Position numbers and translations under genes: made by a program. The notes below the pieces were generated by a model, which was given only the letters and a program-made list of their open reading frames with translations, ran no database searches and was not told the DNA's origin. Below, piece by piece: positions 56,805-64,000 of a stretch of 64,000 nucleotides of DNA (positions are counted from its first letter, which is position 1; each line of letters starts with the position of its first letter). Source of the DNA: Hymenolepis diminuta (lineage: Eukaryota > Platyhelminthes > Cestoda > Cyclophyllidea > Hymenolepididae); contig CAADRB010000016.1 in assembly GCA_900708905.1 (NCBI GenBank), positions 1,089,112 through 1,153,111 of the forward strand, written 5' to 3'.

Positions 56805-58700
56805 GTGTATAAAATGGATTTAGAAAGGATTTAGTGTATACTACTAGAAATGAATGTAACGTAACTTGGATGTATTGGGTTTTATTCTCCGATTTTTATT
56901 TAATTTATCTTTGGAGATTTAATTAAATTATCCAAGTTGAAATCTTAACTATAGCCAAATAACAATCGGCGAGAAGATAGGACATTTTTTTCGATCAGGG
57001 TCATTAAACCTGACCAAACCAACTGACTAGGATATCGGTGCAACTCAAATAAATGTTAGAGCTGCATTTGAATTCCTTTTTCCACTGAAAACTCTGGGTC
57101 ACTCGGATTATCATAATTTAAATGAACCTCCTCTTATAATCTCTAATTTCTAGTAATAATGATAGAAAAATATATGAAGATAAAACAGAATGAACTAGAA
57201 GTATTGATCGTTGCCGTTGCTGTAAGTTAGTTTTCATAGCAGATTTCAAATTTAACAAGCTTCAAAATCAAGTTGAAAATCTTTGCAATTCACCCTGCTC
57301 ATCTTGAAATAATTCCAATTTTGAGAGCTAATCGCTACCTGTTGAAACCGCATTATAATCAACCAGTTTTATTCAGTTGAATAGATTTAAATATAACATT
57401 ACTCTCACATCATTCCATATTTCACTTTTGATAAAACTTTTTTCATTAAAAAGAAGAAAATTATAGTTAAAATAGGAGTTTCCTATGTCAATTACCTAAA
57501 TGTTATAAATTTACAATTAATGTTAATTATTTTGAGAAAAATTTTGCTTTTCAAGTTCAGTTATTAAGTAGCTTGTTTAAATAAACAAAAATAGTCTTGG
57601 CTAACGTTAAAGGAAGAATGCAAAACCCTTCACGAATACATTTAATTACATTGCTTTGACATTTAATTGGGAACAGTCTTGCATCTACACGATGTTTGAA
57701 GGAAAGACTATTTATCAGGACTCGGGAGCTTCAATTGATTTCCACATGATTTCTGGTGTCTTCAAAGATAATTTCAAAAACAAGTGACCATTTCAGATCG
57801 CTTTCTGTTGCTTATTCATTCGTCGTCGTGTCTTTTTTTCTATTCTTTTATCGGTTTTTTATCCCAAGATTTGGGTAATCGTGACCTCGCAGTGATAGAG
57901 AGTCGTTAATCTTGTTGCAAAAGTCTTTTCTCGGCAAATTAGCTATAAAAGATACATATCTTCAGTTCTGTCACAATTATTTATGGGTGAACATAGATCA
58001 AAGAAACCGACTGAATTAAACTTTATTCGTTTGAGTATCTGGAGTGACACGTGATTAAGTTATTGCAGCGTACATCACGTTTGTGCTTCCTGAACCGATT
58101 TTCCATCCCATTGAATCTGAAACAATTTCATTGGATGAACTGAATTCATTTCAATACTAACTCTTGAACATGAGTTATTTTTAATAAGTCAATTATAAAA
58201 AATGAATAACGGCATAATATGAATCTAAGTAGTAAAAATTTTGGCTAAAATGCAAGCAAGACTTCGGGTCGGATAATGGTGAAATTCGCTCCAAATTTCG
58301 TGAGTATTTCACTTTAAGGCAAATTGGAAATATGTTCAAATAGGTGAAAAGTATATTAATCCAGATTTATCTTTAAATTAAAGCATTTAAATCAGATGTT
58401 ATTGTTAACTATTAAGATTATCACTATAACAACGGGTGTAGCCTAATTCCTATCGTCGAATGATTTGATAGAAATAACATACCCAATAACCTGGGGAAAA
58501 ATATAGGTCACTATCTGAGCGTCTAGCCAACTAGATTTCCCTTCCATTTAGCCCCTTCTGGTTTTTCCCTGCTAGGACTCCTCATATCCTTTCCATTTCC
58601 AAATTAATCTCCATCATATGATCGCGTTAATTACATCCTTTTCAATTGAGAAAGGGCCGTGTCGAAAAATTAGTATCAGATACCAGGCTTTTTCTATTTA
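56805..58700. other. Presumed intron or intergenic
   Basis: AT-rich. On the minus strand GAGTTTTCAG (ending about 57084) precedes a 75-base open block (WKKEFKCSSNIYLSCTDI...) that ends at a poor donor GTTTAA. I do not call it. Confidence 0.35.
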
Positions 58701-58728
58701 CGTTTGCTGGAGAACTTTAGTAACTTAC

Positions 58729-58747
58729 CGTGTGGAGTATTAGTCAT
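58729..58747 (-). CDS. Possible first coding exon of minus-strand gene
   Basis: On the minus strand an ATG at 58745-58747 opens MTNTPH plus one base and reaches a consensus donor, ACG|GTAAGT. The sequence upstream on this strand (58750-58865) is GC-raised and holds CCAAT (58777-58781 complement) and TATA signals, as expected near a transcription start. Short first coding exons with a few residues are common in animals. The next exon is not identified. Candidates on the same strand are at 51238-51329 and 50574-50737, about 7.4 kb away. This is an inference from splice and promoter signals only. Confidence 0.3.
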
Positions 58748-58774
58748 CACATATTAGGGCTAGATGCACGGCCC

Positions 58775-58864
58775 TGATTGGCCAAAAATAGCATTCTGCG
58801 CGGTAACTGTGAAAGGCGGGTTTTGTGAATTTTGCGTGTAATTGATGGCTGTTGTATATATAAA
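58775..58864. promoter_or_regulatory. CCAAT and TATA signals
   Basis: GATTGGCC at 58776-58783 is an inverted CCAAT box (NF-Y type), and TATATATAAA lies at 58855-58864, with GGCGGG between (58815-58820). The 78-base spacing from CCAAT to TATA fits a rightward promoter with start near 58890. The plus strand then has an ATG at 58945 opening 39 codons. The TATA is also usable leftward, towards the ATG at 58747. Confidence 0.4.
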
Positions 58865-59004
58865 CGTGACAAACGACAAAGAGGAGGAAAACCAAGTGAT
58901 TTATCAGTGTTATTTTACTAATTTTCTCGCTATCTGACTGTTCTATGGTGAAAAAAATTATATTTAAAGGGCTAAATGATCTAACAGTAAAAGTGCCTAT
59001 CATT

Positions 59005-59220
59005 AATGTTAGTAGGATAGAAAGGGAAATAACTGTTGGTGTTACACTTATTTTGAGAGATTAGAGAGAGAAATTACAGGACTCTTGTCCTGGAATGTGT
59101 ATTCTCTTGATCCGGAGCACCTAATTCTCAAAACCTCCTTTTTAATTTGAAAACTTTACGTTAGATTGGGGAGGATTTCTAGAAGCAGCTTGGTCTATCT
59201 ATTATCCCCCGGTTAGTTGA
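59005..59220. other. Short spacer, nothing recognised
   Basis: Holds the end of the 39-codon plus frame that opens at 58945. No motif. Confidence 0.35.
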
Positions 59221-59224
59221 TATA

Positions 59225-59560
59225 GCTATTATTTTCTTATTATTACGCATAATAATATAAACGGTTTTACATTTTTAATTGCAGGAAGTAACTGAAATCG
59301 GTTAACAGAAAGTCCAATAAATGGAAAAGTGGAGGGGATCAGAAATGTGCTGGCCAACACCAGGATATTTAAAAATTTGGCTTCATCTGATTTCTGAATT
59401 CGGGTCCTTCAATATTTGCTAAGTCGGTAGTTCACGTTCCGAAAATCAAATTTCGTAAACCGTCGCCTGGATTGTAGCTTGTTGACCTGTGGTTTCAATC
59501 AAGAACCCGCCGCTTCAAATAATTTTTCGTGATTTTCCACAGCTCGCAATTTTAATAATG
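59225..59560 (-). repeat. Family-B repeat
   Basis: Plus-strand order: TTATTATTACGCATAATAAT (AAT-type end), GGAAGTAACTGAAATCGG, TTAACAGAAAGTCCAATAAA, GGAGGGGATCAGAAATGTGC, TTCATCTGATTTCTGAATTC, AGTTCACGTTCCGAAAATC, CCGTCGCCTGGATTG. Its core is one of the least diverged, so it is useful for building a consensus. Confidence 0.8.
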
Positions 59561-59702
59561 GGGAGAAGTAAGCCTAATTAATGCTTCTCTCATTTTTACC
59601 ATAACTGTTATTAATACAACTTCAATTATTCTGCCTTATTTCAGCATTTTTTACCTACTTGATAAAAAGGAGATTATGAATATTAACCTAGAACACCTAA
59701 AG

Positions 59703-59885
59703 AAACCTTCCAAGTCCATTGAAAAAATGCTAATGACACTTGACTTGAGTAGAAGGAAGGCATTCTAAAACTCTCATTTTACGCACGCCTCTTGTTTACT
59801 AGTGCAGTTGCCCATCCATATCACTGCATGTGCATCGATAAGCGATGATCCCGTGTCATCTGACTTGGCCAAAGTTCGCCTATAA
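59703..59885 (-). repeat. SINE-A copy, antisense
   Basis: Starts with ACCTTCCAAGTCCATTG (family tail). The middle has GAGTAGAAGGAAGGCATTC, TGCAGTTGCCCATCC and ATCACTGCATGTGCATCG. The head is decayed: TGATCCCGTGTCATCTGAC, then TTGGCCAAAGTTCGCC. Confidence 0.62.
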
Positions 59886-59889
59886 CAGG

Positions 59890-60435
59890 GCAAAACCTAT
59901 TCTAGTATATATTTCAGAGGATTCTTCTTAATTTAGGAATTTTTTATAAATGAAAAGCAAATGTGCAATAATGGCAACGCAATGACAGTAACGATTTCAT
60001 GAATGAAATATTTAAATTCACAATTCGCATATCTCATGTGACTCATATAGCAATCTCGATGATTAACACGACGTATGTTTATTCGATAGTGAACGACCGG
60101 AATCAGCTCCATAATTAGCTCACCAACGCTTTGCGTGGGCGTCTTCCACATGACATGACGGTTTAAAAATACGCCCTCAAATATTTACATAATCATCAGA
60201 AATTACCTCCATTCATAGGCATCGGTATAAACGCAGTTTCATTAAATGCAACAGTTAGAGTATTAAATGATGAATCCTCAGCAATAATCCACAAATAAAT
60301 CGGAGGGTATAATATAGCTTTATCTATTTAATCAAACAAAAGTTGTTAATCATAAATTTTTGTATCAAAGGTATAGACATGAAGGTGTAAAGATTTTAAC
60401 TATTCCATTTCCGCCTTTTTAAGATATGTAAAATT
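59890..60435. other. Intergenic, nothing recognised
   Basis: AT-rich. The minus frame 59933-60151 (72 residues) has no motif. Confidence 0.45.
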
Positions 60436-60439
60436 GTTA

Positions 60440-60783
60440 GGATTATACAGGATCATTCTACTTTTCCTATCGTTGGAAGAAAAAAGAGAATTAAAGCGAC
60501 GAAACCGTCCAACAATCACTGAATACCACGAACAAGTATTTGATCAGTAATCCAGAAGGAGACTCATGAAGTTTGAATTTTGACAACTGAACTACCCATC
60601 AAGTAAATATTATACAACCCTTATCCAAAAAATCAATCAAAATCGGACTCCAATATCTTGATAGTACCCTCGAAATCTTTCCGAGCCTCTCACATTTATA
60701 CTTCATTGGATTTGTTGTTAACCGATGTAAAATTTTTATACCTTGCTGTCGGTTGCACGTATAATAATAATAATAATAATAAT
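60440..60783 (+). repeat. Family-B repeat ending in (AAT)n
   Basis: The only copy in plus orientation. It begins near GGATCATTCTACTTTTCC, has GAATTTTGACAACTGAACTAC, AAATATTATACAACCC, AAAAATCAATCAAAATCGG, ATCTTGATAGTACCCTCG, CTTCATTGGATTTGTTG and TTAACCGATG. It ends in an uninterrupted (AAT)n tract at 60761-60783. The tract sets the probable 3' end and hence the orientation of the family: simple-repeat 3' tails are typical of several LINE clades (CR1/L2/RTE) and their SINEs. Confidence 0.82.
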
Positions 60784-61615
60784 CAGTTTCAATATATATG
60801 ATATATAGTGAGATTAGAGTAAAATGAATTGGAAGAAAGGAAAGAGCTACTGTTATTATTGATGTCTATTTGTTCTTGAGATCTTCGTGGTTGGTTCTGT
60901 TGAAACTTAGATTTGATAACAATTGGGAGATAATTGATTGTTAGTTGAAAAATTCCTTTCAAATATGTTATTTGGATATGGCTGAAGAGATAGCATTAGA
61001 TTAGGGGATTAAAGTCTTAAAGGTAAAGTTTTTACATAGTTGCAGTTGTGATTAGAGCCTCTTTGTCATTGAAAACTTCCCTCCCCGAGGTTTTTGAGAG
61101 CATGTGGTTGTATCTGTGCTTTCAAAGCGAATAGAGGTAGGGACTTGTAGCAATACACAGTGGTTTTCGAGACCGCAGTTTACATTCATTTGCATTTTCT
61201 TATTCTTGTACTTTACCTAGTTCAAATTCGTTTGATTGGACCAAACGAAATTAATTAGGTTAAAAAGATTAGATGATTGCTGCTACTGTTGTTACGGTAA
61301 CAGTTACGGAAACTGTATTGTTTCTTGTTTTTAATCATGATTTAATCCTTCCTTCCTTATGCATGAATAGAGTTTCAACCAAACACATACAAGTTTGACT
61401 AGTACAGGAACGCCAATTATTTACTTAAGTTTTACTAATCACTTCACATCAATAAGTAATGGATCCTACGAACCAAAATGATAGGAAAATGAAAGTAATG
61501 AATAATTTCTTGTCCATGATTTTGCTGCAGTTTCGAAAGGTTTTATTTTTTGCGGAAAAACGGACTGAACTTAGGCGACAGATAATTGACGGAATATTTT
61601 CGAGTCTTTGAAGTT
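60784..61615. other. Intergenic, nothing recognised
   Basis: No gene or shared repeat seen. A minus frame at 61449-61646 is unassigned. Confidence 0.45.
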
Positions 61616-61619
61616 GCAG

Positions 61620-62060
61620 CAATAATAATGTAAACATATGCACCAATGCCTTTGGTAACAGTTATTATAAATTATTTACAGTAATTAAAAAATTGACATT
61701 TTTAATTATCAGAGTCAACAGAAAGTCCAGCAAGGGATAAAGGGGAGGGAAGCAAACAGATGCTGAGACCACCGTCAGAGAGTCCTATTTTGTTTGATTT
61801 TTTGACTCGAAGTGTACAGTTTTCACCTAATGAGTAGATTACGTTTCAAAATTGCAAATTTTACGATTTGTCTTCTGGATTGCGTCAAATACTTGCCTAC
61901 GACGTTCAGAGCTTATTAACCTATCTTTATCAATGTTTCTACTTTTCTCCCAATGGTAGAGAGGACAAAATGATTCTACTTAATATTCAGCAACTTGCAT
62001 AACAGAGAGGAGATAGGTAAAAATTCTAAGTTAGCAGCATTCATTACCAGTAACATTTGT
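61620..62060 (-). repeat. Family-B repeat, near full length
   Basis: Plus-strand order: GCAATAATAATG (61618), TCAGAGTCAACAGAAAGTCC, AAGGGGAGGGAAGCAAACAG, ATGCTGAGACCACCGTCAG, GATTACGTTTCAAAATTGC, TTCTGGATTGCGTCAAATAC, TTGCCTACGACGTTCAGAGC, CCCAATGGTAGAGAGG, AATATTCAGCAACTTGC, and the family 5' end near TTAGCAGCATTC. Confidence 0.78.
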
Positions 62061-62064
62061 TCAA

Positions 62065-63770
62065 CTAGTCTGACTAATGTACAACTAAAGCATACACTAA
62101 TTCCCCTATTAAAAATACCATTTTGATCATTATCTTACCAGTATTAGACATTTCAATCCTTGGCATACCGTTTGATGTGTTACGGGCGTAGTAATGATTA
62201 TTTGTATTAAATAATGTGTAGAAGCAAAAAATTGATCGGATCATCTAATTAACAAATTTCTGGCAGCCAAATTTTAATTCGTTATTTACTTAAATTAGCC
62301 TCAAGTTTCTTATAATGTTTTCTCTTTACCATTAATTGTTTGTGATAAATCTAAGCATTGAGGCCTACGGCTAGTAAAATTTGTGTACTTACCCTAATCA
62401 AGTGCCTGCTAAGTATTTGCCTTTTTTCATGGATTTAAAGGGAAATTATTTAATTTAGAAATTTTAAAATGTATTATTAACCACTGAATATTGTTGTTTA
62501 TCAGTCAGTACGGTAATTGAACGGACGTGAGTATGTTTGCGTGGCGCTACTTCGGGACCAATCAAACATAATTGGAGGATTATTGTTACTATAGTTACTA
62601 ATGCTGTTGCTACTACACCTGGGTTATTTCGGTCACTTCTTAAGTAGAACCATAAATTAATTCAAATTGAAATGCTATAAATGTCTAGACAAATCCGTCC
62701 TAGATACATGCCCCTTCGAAATGACCGTTTGCATCATAAAACTGACGCCATGGCATAGCCTTACCAATAAAACTGAGACGGTTGATTAACTTGACCTTAC
62801 TCCCTCATTTTCCATTTCTCCTCCTTCTTCTAAAACTCTCTTTCACCCAGTGCTGATAATAAATGCCAACTTGGTTGAAGTTGGATTTCGATCACGCATT
62901 TAGTTGCTGTAATAGCGAATCCGGGAAATTCACTCGTGTTATATCTTAATAGTCAGTGCAATGTTTGCGACAGTTTAGAACAGTTAAGAAGAATCAAATA
63001 TATAATTTTTCGTCAATCCCCATGTACTCATTTTACTAGGGGAACGGACGAATGCACGTGCTAAATCTGAGGGGGACTAGGAGAGGAATGCAGTCCATGG
63101 CTTTTGGGATTTCCTCTTGGCGTTTTATTGTCGTTTTTGGAAGTGCATTAAATATAAACAAGACATTCCCTGGATAGATTGCCATCATATTATGCAAGAT
63201 TCAAGGTTAATGGAAATAAATTTATGTGGGCATCTTTGCCTAGTGTTTGATTAAAAAAAAGGCTTTTTATAAAAAAAGAAATTGAAGTAACAATTTTACG
63301 TGTTTATTCATGTTATTATTAGTTATTTACAAAATTTACATAATCGTTAAAATGGGCTAAAATTGTGGACCTTCATGAGGTAGAATTTTTAGTAAACTGC
63401 TGGAGTCGGATTAATCCCGTGTTATGTTGAATTTAGAGGAAATGTGACGGTAAAGGAGGTCAATAAACTATAAAAGTGGCTAGAAAACTTGGGGAACAAT
63501 TTTTAAGTTTCTACAAGAAAGTCTTATCTAAGACATGGAAAACAAGTCAAGAATGACTAGCAAATTCTTGTTGAGAGACTTTGAAGGTTTTGAAAAATAC
63601 GTCTTTGAATGAAAATGTCAAAAAATACGAGAAGAAATTATATTAATTGTGCACCACTTTTAGCGAAGATGTAAAGCAAAGTAAAATTTAATTCTAAAAT
63701 TGCGTTAATTTATGTAGATAATTCATATTTGGTATAATTAAAAATTTGATTGCAAGGTAGTTATTTTCTT
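62065..63770. other. Intergenic, nothing recognised
   Basis: AT-rich sequence up to the LTR. No exon or repeat identified. Confidence 0.45.
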
Positions 63771-63773
63771 GAC

Positions 63774-63986
63774 TGTCCTCACCCAAAGTGTCGATTATAA
63801 ATAGCCTCCATCAGACACACACAGTTGACCCTAGCTCGTCCAACGCATCTTCCATAGCTCAATCCTTCTCCTCCAGTTCTCTATTTCCCCTCGAGACTCT
63901 GTACTGAGGTTTGCTCAATACATCCCGGTCTGCGCAATCCTTGGCGTTCTTTTTCTTTCATTTACTGTTAGCCATCTGCCGCTACA
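63774..63986 (+). mobile_element. 5' LTR of a CsRn1-like Ty3/gypsy element, cut by window end
   Basis: The block begins TGTCCTCACC and ends GCTACA, so it has the TG...CA termini of LTRs, and is 213 bases long. A TATAAATA at 63796-63803 would be its promoter. Pyrimidine-rich sequence follows, and three bases after the end comes a primer-binding site. GC content is clearly above the flanks. The preceding TTGAC (63769-63773) would be the target-site duplication, which cannot be verified because the right end lies outside the window. The internal region (gag-pol) is not in view, so it could also be a fragment. Confidence 0.65.
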
Positions 63987-63989
63987 TAC

Positions 63990-64000
63990 TGGTGACCCTC
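63990..64000 (+). promoter_or_regulatory. Primer-binding site, tRNA-Trp type
   Basis: TGGTGACCCTC matches the first nine bases of TGGTGACCCCGACG, the complement of the eukaryotic tRNA-Trp 3' end. tRNA-Trp priming is characteristic of the CsRn1/Kabuki clade of Ty3/gypsy elements. Confidence 0.65.

Noticed and set aside
60761..60783. (AAT)n as an independent microsatellite
   Set aside because: It sits exactly at the family-B end where other copies have shorter AAT/ATT runs, so it is better explained as the element tail.
1..64000. True tRNA or rRNA genes, CRISPR arrays, bacterial operons
   Set aside because: The tRNA-like boxes all belong to SINE-A copies with the family body attached. No rRNA sequence, no regular short repeat-spacer array, and no operon-like run of genes was seen.

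Overview
The window is AT-rich animal DNA, dominated by non-coding sequence and old transposable elements. Open frames are short, good GT/AG splice signals are present, and there are no bacterial operons. The source is probably a flatworm. That guess rests on dense tRNA-derived SINEs, a decayed APE/reverse-transcriptase LINE, a degraded mariner and an LTR whose primer site fits the tRNA-Trp-primed CsRn1 clade of Ty3/gypsy known from flukes and tapeworms. A short match near 47.4 kb to the tapeworm spliced leader, recalled from memory, is weak extra support. Another invertebrate cannot be excluded. There is one 50-base assembly gap (10512-10561).

Layout. 1-9.4 kb: intergenic DNA with about seven SINE-A copies in both orientations. 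9.5-11.5 kb: two candidate exons on the plus strand, the gap and a purine-rich low-complexity block. 14.6-18.3 kb: a nest of SINE-A and family-B repeats and a mariner copy with both terminal inverted repeats. 20-24 kb: a G-quadruplex tract, more SINE-A and family B, and a candidate terminal exon. 24-37 kb: mostly featureless, with SINE-A copies and a small LINE fragment at 33.1 kb. 37-42 kb: weak coding candidates. 42.1-44.7 kb: an antisense LINE with recognisable endonuclease and reverse-transcriptase segments. 44.8-50 kb: SINE-A, family B and the spliced-leader-like patch. 50.5-51.4 kb: two candidate exons on the minus strand. 52.2-53.7 kb: an unclassified structure with long inverted arms that keep a related reading frame. 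56.1-56.8 kb: a CpG-rich TATA-containing block with an RFX X-box. 58.7-58.9 kb: TATA and CCAAT signals beside a possible first coding exon on the minus strand. 59-62 kb: three family-B copies, one ending in an (AAT)n tract. 63.77 kb to the end: the left LTR of a Ty3/gypsy element whose body lies outside the window.

The window contains no complete gene that I can recognise. The most coherent genic hypothesis is a leftward gene that starts near 58.7 kb and includes the exons at 51.3 and 50.7 kb. The CpG-rich block at 56.1 kb could be a separate rightward promoter. The least explained items are the inverted-arm structure at 52-53.7 kb, family B with its AAT-type ends and strand bias, and the X-box promoter-like island.
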